Below are positions 33,339 through 45,046 of a DNA stretch of 64,000 nt, one piece after another. The translations under genes were made by a program, and so were the position numbers. This DNA comes from Dipodascopsis uninucleata var. uninucleata. Taxonomy: Eukaryota; Ascomycota; Lipomycetes; Lipomycetales; Lipomycetaceae. Every line of letters starts with the position of its first letter. The first letter of the stretch is position 1. The stretch spans positions 496,001 to 560,000 of the forward strand of contig JAJLTO010000006.1 in NCBI GenBank assembly GCA_030568195.1, written 5' to 3'. The notes below the pieces were generated by a model, which did no database searches, was not told the origin of the DNA, and saw only the letters and a list, made by a program, of their open reading frames with translations.

Positions 33339-35151
33339 ATGTCATCTGAAAAAAGCCCACGAGAAGAGCAAAAGCGGCAGATCGTCGCCTATGTAATGAA
33401 CTTGCTAATTTCTCCGAGAGAATACCGCCGAGCAAGAATATTTGCGATTGATGCAAGCAAGAGAGCGAAAGATAGTCCAAAACTTACTTCCTGTTTTCCA
33501 GATATAGAAAATAAATTAGGCAGAGCTTTGCCGCGAGTCAGTGATCTAGAAATCAAATCGAAGGAACCCTATAGGTCTATATTATCGTATGAATCAACAT
33601 GTGTCTTGCTTTACGAATATTAGCTAACTTCACCGAAAATAGGTTGTGGAGGTCTTCTTCAAGGTTGTATATCAGTACTTATATAATATTGAAGTTGATA
33701 AATCATCTAAAGACTAAAGTTCTTAGGTACGTTACTATTGGCGCGGGCAAGAATGAGATTTAGTTTGGGATTGCATTTAGACGAGCACAAACTAACTCAA
33801 TACATTACATTCTCTCAGACGGCCCTCGTATTCTTCTAATGAATCAGCAACTGCTACTTCGGTAACAATGATGTTAATAGTTTATCGAATAATGTTCAAG
33901 GTTACCTCTAATATTCACAGAAGGGTAACTTATCCACAGGCGAAGGCGTTCCGTCGAAAGTACAAGAAAGTAGCAACTATCATAAAATCTGATAGCTTTC
34001 CTTCAACAGCTTCAGGTTTTCTGGCAGGATTATGCCTTATATTCCATAAAGAGGACAAAATCAGAACTGCAGTCACGTTTTATGTTGCAACTTTAGCTGC
34101 CGAAGCGTTATATGACAGTGTAATGTCGGATATCGATTATAAGATTATGGGTCATAAGCTTGAATCCTGGATGCTATTTCCATTATCGTATGGCCAACTA
34201 TTTTATTCCTTTATATACGAGCGAGACTGTTGCCCGGAGAGCTTCAAAAGGCTTATGATATTTTTTTCGCCCGAAAGAATCAGTCAGGTACCTGATTACT
34301 ATCCAAAGGATTTGCCATATCCTTCAGAAACCCAGATACTGGACAGCTTGACGGAGATTATTCGCGACAAGTGTCCGTAAGTAATTTCATATTTAGTTCC
34401 CTTAATAATGCTAAATCAGGAAAGCTAATGTATAAACAGGCCATTCAATTCCCCGATATTATATCCGAACTCCTATGTACTACCTTCAAAATATCAGGTT
34501 ATCGATCCAATAGTATCACAAGCGCACCCTGGAATAAGGCACCTTTCCTGCGCTCTGCTACACCCATACGAGAGCTCGTGTTTGATGTCATATATCAATG
34601 ATTCTGCATCTACTTTTAAGCATTTTGCTCGCTATACACTTCCTTTATATGGCATAATAATGATACTGAAGTCACGAAAGCTGATAACATCACAGGCTTC
34701 AGTCTCAGTGCTGTTATCCGAGTTTATAAGATCTACACTATTTATTTCCATGATTGTTTCTACATCATGGGCAGGAATTTGCAATTCGCAGCAAGAAATG
34801 CAAGCAAATAGAATCTCAAGCGCTCGAATTAGACTCGTTGGATTTGTGGCAGGTCTATGGGCATGCATAGATAAGTCCTACGGTCGTGCAAAATATATTC
34901 CTATTGCACGTATGGGTTTCGAGACATACCTGAAATCCCTCAAGCAGAAGGGATACATAAAGAATGTTCGCCACGGCGATGTTATCGTATTTGCAATCAG
35001 TTTTGCCATTTTGATGAGAATATTTAACCAGAACCAGGATTTAATTTTTAACAAGGGTACAAGGAAAGCTCTTTCAACTATTAGCGGGAAAGCAAGAGCA
35101 AAAACGCAGCAAACTGTCAGGGCCGACTCAACATCTAACAAACAGGAATAA
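33339..35151 (+). CDS. TMEM135-like multi-pass membrane protein, 4 exons
   Basis: Exons 33339-33586, 33643-33726, 33819-34376 and 34440-35151 join in phase to 533 residues. Two membrane-embedded repeats typical of the TMEM135 family are seen. The first has FPSTASGFLAGLCLIFHKED and then TFYVATLAAEALY, comparable to [24 protein letters not shown] in human TMEM135. The second has ARIRLVGFVAGLWACIDKSY and GDVIVFAISFAILMRIF. A CALLHPYESSCLMSY motif precedes the second half, as in fungal members, followed by RYTLPLYGIIMILKSRKL. In animals TMEM135 is linked to peroxisomes, mitochondrial fission and lipid handling; the fungal role is unknown. The first intron (56 nt) and the 84-nt second exon are inferred from phase and splice signals and are the least certain part. 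Confidence 0.75.
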
Positions 35152-35460
35152 ATGCAGATACGTCATTGGAAAATATTCAATTAATCTGAATTTGAATGAA
35201 CAAATGATAAAAAACATAACATTATTCTCTTCTCTCATGCTAATAAGTGTCTATGACGTTTTGCTCTTTTCACAGAAAAAAATATCCAACATAAATATGC
35301 CTAACCTCTCTATATAAAGTACATCCATGATATCCATAACATAAACCCAAAAAGTAGCATAAATCTATATGCCTACGTGAATCCACTCCAAACGGTTAAA
35401 AATTAGACTACAGTATTAGGGACTTAATGGAAAGTCCCTAACACTTCAGCCTACATACTA
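35152..35460. other. convergent 3' region, TMEM135-like / ATG15
   Basis: About 310 AT-rich bases between two convergent stop codons; 3' UTRs, no gene seen. Confidence 0.5.
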
Positions 35461-36735
35461 CTATTCGACAAAAGTCCAATCAAAGCAATCATTACAATCA
35501 AGAGGAGCAATACAAGTTGGAGTACTGTTATAAAAATCCATCATTTCAATAATAGGGCGTATTCTGTGCTTTTGAATAGATATATGCCAATTGAGGTCTT
35601 TTACCGTATCATATACACATTCAAGTCCAGTATGACATCCTGTTTCCATGGCGTAACCGCCTAACCAGCACACAGAAGTAGGCCCATTACAGACTCCCAT
35701 AAAGATAGGATCAGCAGTGTTTCCGATATGCCAAATTGTAGATTCATTAGCGGGAAGAGGTGGAAAAGGAAGGTGAAGTCTCTGGGCAGCAAGAAGCTCG
35801 CCGGGAGACTCAAATGCCACAACAGGAAGACCGTATGTTCGTCCTAAGAGAGCGGCCAGAGCACCTCCAAGAGAGTGACCAGTAGTCCAAACGTTTGCAT
35901 CTGGATACATACTAGTAACATTTCGATAAATATCAAGAGCAGCTCGATAATATTTATCTTCTGCTGCAAGTTCCTGTTCAAGGCAGGACTGACTACATGT
36001 ATAAGTTTTCTCATAGCATTCACAAACAGTGCGCCAAAAATAGCTTATTCGAGAGCAACAACAGGAAAACAATAAATTATCATTGACTTTGTCGCTTGAA
36101 ACTGTATCACCTTCGTTGTGGAAGACAGCAGCTGATGTACCTTTGATAGCGATAATAACAGTAGAATTCATTTCATCAGCAAACAAATGCCCTCTAAGTC
36201 CATTGGAATCCCAGCCAAATCCGTCGGTCTCGTTGAAGGGCTCCCCGACATCTACCCATGTCTTATCAGTTGGAACATCAACATAAGCGTCTGCAGTCAT
36301 CTTCGCAAACGAAATCAGCGACTCTCGATCAGTAATATTTGGGACCATGATAGTTTCATGCGTCCAATCAAAATCAATGGCAACAGCATTTGGTGTCCTA
36401 GCATAGTGTAAGTAAGATTCTACGAAGTCAGGATTCCGCTCTGACATCCTAGTAACTGTACGTGGTTCGCCTGAAACTCTTAGAGAAGCCTCGCCAGAGC
36501 GTAATCTATATGTAGTGGGTATATCCATACGCAGATGCACTTTTGGATACTCCTCTGCTCCATGATGAAATATATGTCTGAGAGTAAATCCCGGTGCGTA
36601 GTGAGTATGGTCAGAGTCATCCGGTGAAGGAACAAGCGGCTGCTTGCCTATAAAAGGTATCTGCAAAGCAGTAACTGCTGTGCTTATAGTCAGGAATAGT
36701 AACCCAACAAGAAGGACTATCGTAGATACTGACAT
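35461..36735 (-). CDS. ATG15: autophagic-body lipase Atg15
   Basis: Start chosen at the ATG at 36735, giving 424 residues in one exon; the open frame extends upstream but without an ATG. Residues about 5-27 form a signal-anchor helix (TIVLLVGLLFLTISTAVTAL), as in Atg15, a type II membrane glycoprotein delivered to the vacuole. Family motifs are FTLRHIFHHGAEEYPKVHLR, the nucleophile Ser in TGHSLGGALAALLG (near 289), the Cys-rich YETGCHTG-like CHTGLECVYD and the final RIRPIIEMM. It hydrolyses phospholipids, including phosphatidylserine, to break autophagic and MVB vesicles inside the vacuole. N-glycosylation sequons (for example NVT and NST) are present. No C-terminal Ser-rich tail is seen, so it is shorter than filamentous-fungus versions. 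Confidence 0.93.
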   Translation of the reverse strand: MSVSTIVLLVGLLFLTISTAVTALQIPFIGKQPLVPSPDDSDHTHYAPGFTLRHIFHHGAEEYPKVHLRMDIPTTYRLRSGEASLRVSGEPRTVTRMSERNPDFVESYLHYARTPNAVAIDFDWTHETIMVPNITDRESLISFAKMTADAYVDVPTDKTWVDVGEPFNETDGFGWDSNGLRGHLFADEMNSTVIIAIKGTSAAVFHNEGDTVSSDKVNDNLLFSCCCSRISYFWRTVCECYEKTYTCSQSCLEQELAAEDKYYRAALDIYRNVTSMYPDANVWTTGHSLGGALAALLGRTYGLPVVAFESPGELLAAQRLHLPFPPLPANESTIWHIGNTADPIFMGVCNGPTSVCWLGGYAMETGCHTGLECVYDTVKDLNWHISIQKHRIRPIIEMMDFYNSTPTCIAPLDCNDCFDWTFVE

Positions 36736-37187
36736 CTTTTGACCTGTACCTTCTACCTTAGCAACAAGAGAGAGAGCATTAAATGTTGATGCCTGATGCT
36801 TATTGCAGGTGACCAAGATGAAATAAACTGAAGTTTTGCATGTCAGCAGCTGACTGTAGTGTTATTGAGACCACCAACTATTCTGGATGGTTTAGCTATA
36901 GCTGAACTAGCTTTCCCTGATGGCGTACTGAAAATTCGTTATTAGATAATCGAGAGCGATAAGAACCGCTATGCACAGTTGTTTTCGTATATATGCCGTA
37001 TATCAGTATATTCTGATATTCATCTATCTCAGGGGTATATCCGGGTAATTTCTCTGTCAAGTTATTAAACCCTATACTTCTTGTATTACAGAGGATGCAT
37101 ACAAGCAAACAGACAAGCAATGAAATAAAATGCTTGATCGGAAACAATGAACGACGCATAGTAGCTAAAATTTGTAGAACAAGAACC
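36736..37187. promoter_or_regulatory. divergent promoter region, ATG15 / RF-1-domain gene
   Basis: About 450 bp. Part of it (from 37095) is open in frame with the downstream gene and could add 31 residues if an earlier ATG is used. Otherwise no gene. Confidence 0.4.
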
Positions 37188-38203
37188 ATGCGGCAGTTTC
37201 TTGTCGCTGCAAGAATGACCAATGTCACTGGTCTTAGCCGCCTCCGTGAAAGCATCGTTGGAGCCATAAGAGTGCTGCACTATAATCTACTGAATAGACA
37301 AATCGATAGTAGAAACAATCTTCGAATCGCAAGTCTAGAATTAGTACGACCGTTTGCACTGACCTCCATACAACAGAAAAACAAAATCAAGAAGCGACTT
37401 CCTCCTAGAATAATCGTCCCGGAAAATGAGATAGAAGAGGTCTTTATAAAGGGCGGGTATGAAAATAGTTGGTGTCTATTGAAATGAAGAAGGGAATAAT
37501 AGGAAATTCTAGAGCTAACAGCATTTATTGAACATAGAGGAAAAGGAGGGCAAAAGGTTGGTTATGATCACCCAAGTTTGCAGAGTAGTACAAACTAATA
37601 AAAATTATGATTTTCCGTGTCTAGATCAACAAAACAAATAGCAAGGTGCAGCTTAAGCATTTGCCTACAGGAATTGTGGTTACCAGCCAGGCTACGAGAT
37701 CAAGAGAACAGAATCGAAAAGTTGCTAGAGAAAAGCTCGCAGATGAAATAGAATATATGAGAGATCCTGTGAACAGCAGGCGGGCAAAAGCCATTCAGAT
37801 GCTCCAGAGGGAGAAACAGAAGCACCGTAAGAAAGCTGCTAAGAGGTCACGAGAGCGCGCTGCGACACGACTAAAGCAATTAATGCAACATGTAAAACCC
37901 ACAAAAGATGGCATAATAATGCTAGACGAATCTAAGATACCAAACCTGTACCTCAAGCATCTCAATGAACTCAAAGTCCTACTTGCAGAAGCGAAGACAG
38001 AAGAACAACTTGAGTCTTTGACAGATAAACTTATGATGCTTGATCTAAAGTTTCAGAAGGAGTCGGATGTTGAGGAAGCATTTGAGAATCCAGATGAGGA
38101 TGTGGAAAGTGAATATGACGTCGAAGAAGATAATGATTGCTTGGAGAGTACTACGACTACTTCTCTAGGAATTAATGCGAATTCTCCGAATTTAAAGAGG
38201 TAA
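37188..38203 (+). CDS. mitochondrial RF-1-domain (GGQ) peptidyl-tRNA hydrolase/rescue factor, MTRFR-like, 3 exons
   Basis: Exons 37188-37456, 37538-37556 (19 nt) and 37625-38203 join in phase to 288 residues. The joined core reads IKGGGKGGQKINKTNSKVQL followed by KHLPTGIVVTSQATRSREQN, the class I release-factor catalytic domain. The GGQ lies wholly in the 19-nt middle exon. After the domain comes a basic KHRKKAAKRSRERAATR helix, as in C12orf65/MTRFR and yeast YLR281C, then an acidic tail. Such proteins lack codon-recognition domains and release peptides from stalled mitochondrial ribosomes. The start at 37188 gives a presequence-like MRQFLVAARMTNVTGLSRLR; an upstream ATG at 37095 is also in frame. 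The second intron uses a weak GTTGGT donor, so that junction is less certain. Confidence 0.8.
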
Positions 38204-41200
38204 TTACAAATGGATTCTAAGAGACAATTAATTTGCTCCCATTAAGTGGACTCCTGGTGATTACATGTGTATATAGATAATAGAATGAAACAGCAAGTAT
38301 GTATTAATCACAACTGATATTTAATAGCATTAATGTCTACACTGTGAAACATTCAGTCGTCTACGGGAATAATAAGTAGAAAAAAACAAGTGGATGCTGC
38401 AATGATGTATGCAGCATTAACTGTGTACTTTATGACCTGTAATCAGGAATTACGAGTTTACACATGTACCAACGTCTTCCTGCAAGTTTCCATAATGTCT
38501 TCTAATCCTCGTGTTAGTATGCTCAAGGTATTACTAGTTTTCTTTCAAAATTCTCAGATGTAATAGTGATCCTGACAGTTAGTTCTCTTGTTACATAGTA
38601 AATGCCACGAAGAGTTCCATCTTTGGACTAGCTCACCTGCAAGATACGTCTACCTTAGTTTTCGTTTTTTTCCCCATTTCCATGACATCCGGTATCCGTA
38701 GAAAAAAGAACACCAGTAAAACTTCACTCAATGAAAGCTTCAGGTGCTAGACTACTAATTCTCTGTTCAAGACGAAATAGGGTTCGTTGCTGCCGTTAGC
38801 ATTAAAAAACCTTAGCTTCGTCAAATAGTTATTTCTTTCCTCTTCTCCAGGCTACCTGTTATGCGATAAATGTAACATCCGAGTGATCCGAGATAGCTTA
38901 CATCTCACGAATAATGAATTTTGTCTTACTCTACTTTCGTCCTCTATGAAAGCTGTCAAATCGTCAACGCAGATGGAACACCATCCCTTCGTGCTTCAGA
39001 TAGCTCGTAATTACGCGACAGGCTGGGGAATGAGAGGAAATTAAAAATGGAAGCGCATCCATGTAGGTGGATTTCGGCCGGAGCAGTATTACATGCTGCG
39101 CTATTACATAACTTCCATAATTAACGGAGAATTGCGTAGTGAGAGGAAGGACCGAGTTCTCAGCGAGAATAGCACACTTTCGCGGACCAGAAGGTTCTTG
39201 AACACCCTTGGAGTATGACCGCCTGGTTCTGACGAAGCTTATTACTGTTATTGTTTTGCTAGTATATTATAGCACCGTTCCATACAGTCTAATGACGAGA
39301 AAGAGAATACATCATCAGTTTAATGACGTACTATATTGCTTATATCCACGATGCAGTCCGTGACCTTAGCTTACTTGACTATTTGTTTTTAGCGCTGTGA
39401 ATTTCAATTTTCGCGCTTTTTAGAAAGCTCTTCATTTGAGCATTATATTAACAAGTAAATAAAGTCTTGGCCAATAAATCAACTAGAATAGCGATTTAGC
39501 TCGCAACTTAGGGACAAAGGCTAGTGTTCTACGTAGACGTCTGCACGGGGCTGAATATAGGACAAATTTTCGTAAAGCACACTGCTACAGGGGCGTGATA
39601 AAATGGCCGCAGATGTTTACTATTATTGTTTATTTACTATATTTGTCCTGCGGTCATAATCTGTGTCTCTCTCATTCAGTTCACATACACCAAGAGTTAT
39701 CTGCCTACGTCGTCTATGCCATTCATAGTTTCTCACACTTCACGATGGTTATCACCAATTTTATGCACTCGAGCGAAGATCCTGTCAGTAGTGTAGAAGT
39801 AATAGCGCCGAGTTGGGACTTAAGATCTGCACTTGCGGAAGATGATTTTCGCAGTTGTCATAAATCGGAACTGTGTCAGTAGATCAGTAGTACTCTCTCT
39901 GTGCGGCTCTAGATATTGCACTATAACTTTAGTTAAAAGAAATGATTTAGAGGAATCTCAAAAAGAAAAAAAAAACAAAGTTAGATGTTTGGATACATTT
40001 TACATATTGTCTAAATCTTAATTATTTATTTTCTCTTATTCTCATCTGACCGGCAATTGTCGGATTAGCGAGAAAATACAGATTCTCATCATAAATACTT
40101 GAAGGTGGAACCTGCTAATTTCACGTAGTCATGTAATATAATTTCATATAATCTCGATATAAATTGGTGCAACTTGCTGTGTGGAGGTTATTCGATTGTT
40201 TAAGTAGCCTCGTAAATCGTTTTGATCCAATATATCTGTAATCACAGAATACCTGGAGCTAAGCACTGATTTCAGCACAAGTCCTGCAAGAGCTTACAGA
40301 ATTTTTTTTTGAAATATTTAGAATCGAGAATATCTTTTAGAAATATTTGATAATAATCGGTTTTACTGGTAGCAATATATATATCTTTCGGACGCAGGCT
40401 ACTTTCTATTGTAGCACGACTGTAAACTAGTTTTTGCAACTCTTCTAAATAGCGTTCTGCTCTACTGTACGTTATTAACTATATTACTATATTTTGCTAT
40501 CTGAGCTGCCGTGAGGGTGTGCCGCAATTCACAGCAGTGATCAGAGCCTATAGGTATGGCGAGGAAACAAGTGGAAGAGGCTTGATTATACGAACATGTA
40601 GCTTGTTTGATGAATGTGAACCATTTGGCACGCGCTTATAATGCATCAAAAAATGAGATTCATTTACAATGTGACAGCAGGAGTATCTTCTTCTTCCTGT
40701 CTGTAGCTGTGGATCTTCATTTTGACAGTGTGTCAGTCATTACAACGTGGACGTGCCTTACGGACACAAGTCTCATCCAGGTCGTGCAAGCAAGACTCTG
40801 GTAACTGAATGATTAATTGCCTGCTCTTTTAGCATTGGATTTGCGTCTCTGAGCTAACATGCTTATTTTAGCTGAGATTTCCGTTCGCAGAAATACTCGA
40901 ATTATTTCTCGTTGTGTTAATTGAAATAGAAATAGTGAGTACTGAGATATCACATCATACATCTTCTTGTGGTTATGCACGGCTAAATGGATATTTTTTA
41001 GATAATATTCAAGATGTCAAACAAAATGAGCTTTCTTAAACGTCTAAAATATAGATATGAGGTTACCATGCCATTATATGTCATGACACCCACTGAAGCC
41101 TTCATTTTTAGTAAGTGATCTTTTGATCTGTAATAGGTCTTTGTCGGCAATTCGTGATCGTTGGGAAAAGATGTATTGTCTTGTTTACTTACTCTAGTAA

Positions 41201-42512
41201 ATCATTATATAGATAGTTTTACTTTGATCTGTCTCGCACTCCTCATACTTACAATGTGCACTTATTTACCAAAGAGCATGCAGATGTTTATGAGCCGGAC
41301 ATATTATTATTATTCAGGTGTTGAGACTATGTTGGAATCGAGCTCACGACTCTCACCATCACCTGCCGGAAGAATCGCTAATCAATTAATATAAGTTCAC
41401 TCTTCTAGAGTGCTTTGCATCTGAAATTGTTTCGTATTGCACCCAAGAAACAAATGACGGCTAACGATGGATCTATGTGTGATAATTTTTATTTTATTTT
41501 TGGTCTTTCTTTCAGAGGACGACATTATTAATACGAAAGAATCACTTTCAGTCATTTAAGATGACCAAACCGTTTCTTCCTCGCTACACTAATAGCTGCA
41601 TACAAGAAAGCTGGCGTTCTTTTTTCTTTCATTATAATATCTAATAGCACATTGAAGCGGGATTAATGGTCTTGTTGTAGATAGTTCCTATATCGGAACT
41701 GTAAGTAATAATATATTATCACGATATAAATATTTAATTTCAATTTCACGATTTACAGCATAAAGTCCAATCATCTATGCTTTATACTATACTCGCGCAA
41801 CAGGCTACTGGCTTGACCATATAAATCTTCAAGGTATTCTCGATCATATTAAATACTCTTAAATAATACAACTAAAAAAAGACACACTCGACTTAGGAAT
41901 AATCAAAGATACATATCAAAGAGAAAAACAAGACAAATTGAATTATTCAAAATAGATGATAAATACAAACTAAATAGATAACTAAAGGCGATGATTAAGC
42001 CAACGCATTACAACCATTGAATTGATAGAAAATTGTGCCGAAGATAGTCTATGTAGCCGGTAATTTGTCATAAAGAGATTCAGAGATTCATCTCGTAAGA
42101 CAACCTTTGAAATCTCTCTCCATTTTACCCTTTTTCGTTCTGCAAATTTAGAGTCAAACCTGCTTAGCTATGCTACATAAATTGTATCTTAAAATGTCGA
42201 AAAAGCACTAGAATAGACAAAAACAAAACAAATAACTATTATCAATAAAGAATAAAAGCATATAAAATAATTGAAGCAAATTTTATTTATAACCAAAAGA
42301 GATCTCTTAAATTGGGGCAGCTTTAATAGAATGTAACGAGACAATATATCAATAATAGTAATGATAAAAGAGTTGCAGACTCCAGTTGTAATTTAATATC
42401 TTCAAATTTTGTTGAAAGTTGTAGATTTAGTCCTTCTCGTTACATATCTGATTCACAGACATCTTAAAATCCTTAAAATGCACACTCATCTTCTTGTGAA
42501 GTAAATCATGAT
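38204..42512. other. 4.3 kb gap between two convergent genes, no convincing gene
   Basis: The flanking genes both end here, so neither promoter is expected inside. No frame exceeds about 95 codons (39595-39882 begins with GTG; 41161-41394 begins with a non-ATG codon and contains many rare-looking residues), and none resembles a protein family. Base composition in the centre (about 38.9-41.5 kb) is similar to the 3-11 kb region, less AT-rich than ordinary short intergenic spacers. I found no tRNA, snRNA core motif, long direct repeat or transposon signature by eye. It may hold a non-coding RNA, a decayed gene or a chromosomal element. Confidence 0.5.
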
Positions 42513-44281
42513 CTAGTCTTTCTTTTTTTTCTTTTTCTTCTCGCCACTTTCATCTTCCGCCTTTCTTTTCTTCTTTTTCTTCTTCTCACTATCATCAGGA
42601 GTAGAAACCTCTTCAACAAGTGATTTCTTCTTCTTCTTTTTCTCAACTTTCTCTTCTTTCTCTTCTTCGTCTTCGTCTTCAGCTTCGTCCTTCTTAGTCT
42701 TCTTAGTCTCCGAATCACCGTTCGTCATGGGAATGTCCTTCTTCTCGATAGTCGAATCTTCTGTCTTCGCATCCTGATTGTTAGCGGAAAGATCAACATA
42801 ATTGGCTTTCCATTCGGCAGGAGTAGTGTCAATAGTTCTTCCATATTTATCCAGCTTTCCATCGGCCTTTAGCTTCTTCTTTTCTAGAGCTGTTGGACCT
42901 AGACCCCATCGTCTTGGGTAGGTATCTCTTTCCATGATGCACCGCTTGATCTTGGCGACCACACCGTGATCACAGGTCGAGAGCTCTACAGTGGACATCT
43001 GAGCAATACCAAGAGCAATAGCTTCACCCTTAGTGGTCATTAAAACAACCTCTTCATTAACCTCAATTCCAGCCTCATAACGTAAAAGACCGGGAATCAT
43101 CAATTTAGCACCATAACAGACAGCGTTGACAGCACTGTCCTTAACAACAATTCTCTTGTAACCAACAAGAAGAGACTCTAATGGACGAATAACTCTACGT
43201 AAATAAGTTTCATCTCTAGTATTATCATACACCCACTGCGCATCCAAAACATCATGTAGAGTGACAAGGTTATCATCCTCTCCCATAGCACCAGATCGAA
43301 CTCGTCGTAGTTCTTGCATGTGACCACCAACACCGAGTAAGAGACCCAAATGTACGCACAAAGTTCGAATGTATGTACCAGCCTCACAGCTGACCCAGAA
43401 GACGCCGAGCTTTCGGTCATTGTCAAATTCAATTAACTTAGATTCATGGATCGTTCGAATACGCAATTGTCGCTTGACCGCAGAAATTAGAGGTGGACGC
43501 TGGAATAAAGCGCCAGTAAGAGTTTCTAGCTGACGGAGTAACTGTTTTTCACCGCCCTCGAGACTGTCGTGTAGTCGCAATACACAAACGTATTCCTTTC
43601 CAGCACCTTGCTGAGATTTAACAAGACGAGTTGCTCTATCGATACAGACAATCAAGCATCCAGTAACTTTAGGATCCAAAGTTCCACTGTGTCCAGTCTT
43701 CTCGACTCTGAGTATTCGCTTTACCCAAGCAACGACCTCATGACTACTAGGATTACTTGGCTAAAAATAAGGGCAAAATGTAAGAACCTTATAATATTTT
43801 TCTCAAAATAGAAAAGACATGAAGAATTGGTCGTATGGCACTTACCTTGTCTAAGTTGATGACTCCGCTACTAATATACTCCTTCAAATCTCTCTTCAAT
43901 GGAGAACTTCCGCTATTTCAAGAAAACAAAACTGATCAGTCACGATTCTAATTATCATCTATATCAGCGCGTCTAAACAAACCTTGGAATCGGCGTGTAA
44001 TGTCCTATAAACATCAATTATCAGCATTCATTCTCTTGAGCAGTTCCATTACTTGCTACGATCCAAAAAAAATTTGAACCAATGTTCATTTTCCCTGTCG
44101 ACCAGTATGACATCAATTCGAGCAATTAGCTAAAGTGAACTAGAATCTTACCTGTCCGAACAATCAACTTATCGTAGTCCTTTAAAAGTAAAGGCCAAGC
44201 TGAAGAGTTGGCTGTAGAGCCAATATTTTCCGGCTTAATAACGTAATCGTTTGACGCCGTCTCTTCTGACTTCTTTACCAT
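42513..44281 (-). CDS. CBF5: H/ACA snoRNP pseudouridine synthase Cbf5 (dyskerin), 4 exons
   Basis: Exons 44152-44281, 43983-44004 (22 nt), 43846-43912 and 42513-43760 join in phase to 488 residues (yeast Cbf5 is 483). Start at the ATG at 44281 ([19 protein letters not shown]). The micro-exon supplies HYTPIP in [19 protein letters not shown]. The catalytic Asp is near residue 102 in [15 protein letters not shown], followed by [23 protein letters not shown] domain (about 275-350) and the [18 protein letters not shown] motif follow, then a tail of KKE/KKD-type Lys-rich blocks. It isomerises uridines in rRNA and snRNA guided by H/ACA RNAs in the nucleolus. The poly-Lys tail is coded by low-complexity DNA at 42518-42720. 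Confidence 0.96.
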
Positions 44282-44576
44282 CCTGATTGACCAATTCTGA
44301 GTCTGTTTTCTCTTTTTTTCCACACTTACTTCCCGATCTTAGAGGTATCCCCAATAAAAATATCTTCCTTCTTATAACAAACTAAAATTGCTGTTCTCCA
44401 AAGAACCTCAATGCCTACTTCCTGGCTGTTAATTGAGGAATGATCTAAAGTTTGGAATAGATTTTGTCGACTTTTGAGAACAATATCAGAAAAATTTTTA
44501 TTTATATTTTTTATTCCATATACAAAAACTGAATTCAACTGTTGAAAAAATTTTCCCTCTCTGGAACCATACATGG

Positions 44577-44585
44577 TTAGGGTAT
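44577..44585 (+). promoter_or_regulatory. TTAGGGTAT box upstream of CBF5
   Basis: Same nonamer as in the RPL7 promoter (31794-31802), again within 300 bp of a ribosome-biogenesis gene start. Function inferred. Confidence 0.35.
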
Positions 44586-44690
44586 TGTTACAAGCATTTC
44601 TTCTATAATAAAGAAACAAAAAATTTTGCCAGCTGAAGGAAAATGATATATTAAATAGAAGAAATAAAATGAGATGAGAAGTCCACGATA

Positions 44691-44713
44691 ATTATATATA
44701 TATATATATATAT
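44691..44713. repeat. (AT)n microsatellite
   Basis: About eleven AT dinucleotides in the CBF5-DFM1 spacer. Confidence 0.85.
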
Positions 44714-45046
44714 TTAATCGAGTCAATGGCAGGAATCTACAAATCAGGTACTGAATTAAATGTATATATATATCAGACCAGGCTACAATACCTAATCATA
44801 ATAATTCATCTCTCATTTCCGCAAATCAAACAAGAACGCCATAACATGAGAACTCAGACAGTAATGTCAAGGAAAAGACGAAATATATAAATAGACTAGA
44901 AATAAGATTAAAATACCGAAACCCATAACAGTACAGAAACTACCTTTTCTTAAAAAACTGGTACATAATAACACACCAAAATTAATATACGCAACAATAA
45001 ACCTTACAGTAGTTCACTCCTAAATAAACAACAAAAATTCTATCTG

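Larger units (their letters stand above)
44282..45046. promoter_or_regulatory. CBF5 promoter and DFM1 3' flank, with (AT)n tract
   Basis: About 765 bp. It contains a TTAGGGTAT box at 44577-44585, 296 bp upstream of the CBF5 ATG, and an (AT)n microsatellite near 44691-44713. No gene is supported; an antisense frame at 44326-44619 has no family resemblance. Confidence 0.5.

Noticed and set aside
39595-39882. 95-codon open frame with a hydrophobic start, possible secreted peptide
   Set aside because: The frame begins with GTG; an internal Met gives a signal-like stretch, but composition looks like translated non-coding DNA. No family motif or splice partner was found.
41161-41394. 77-codon open frame in the convergent gap
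   Set aside because: No ATG start, no resemblance to known proteins, and frames of this length are expected by chance in 4.3 kb.
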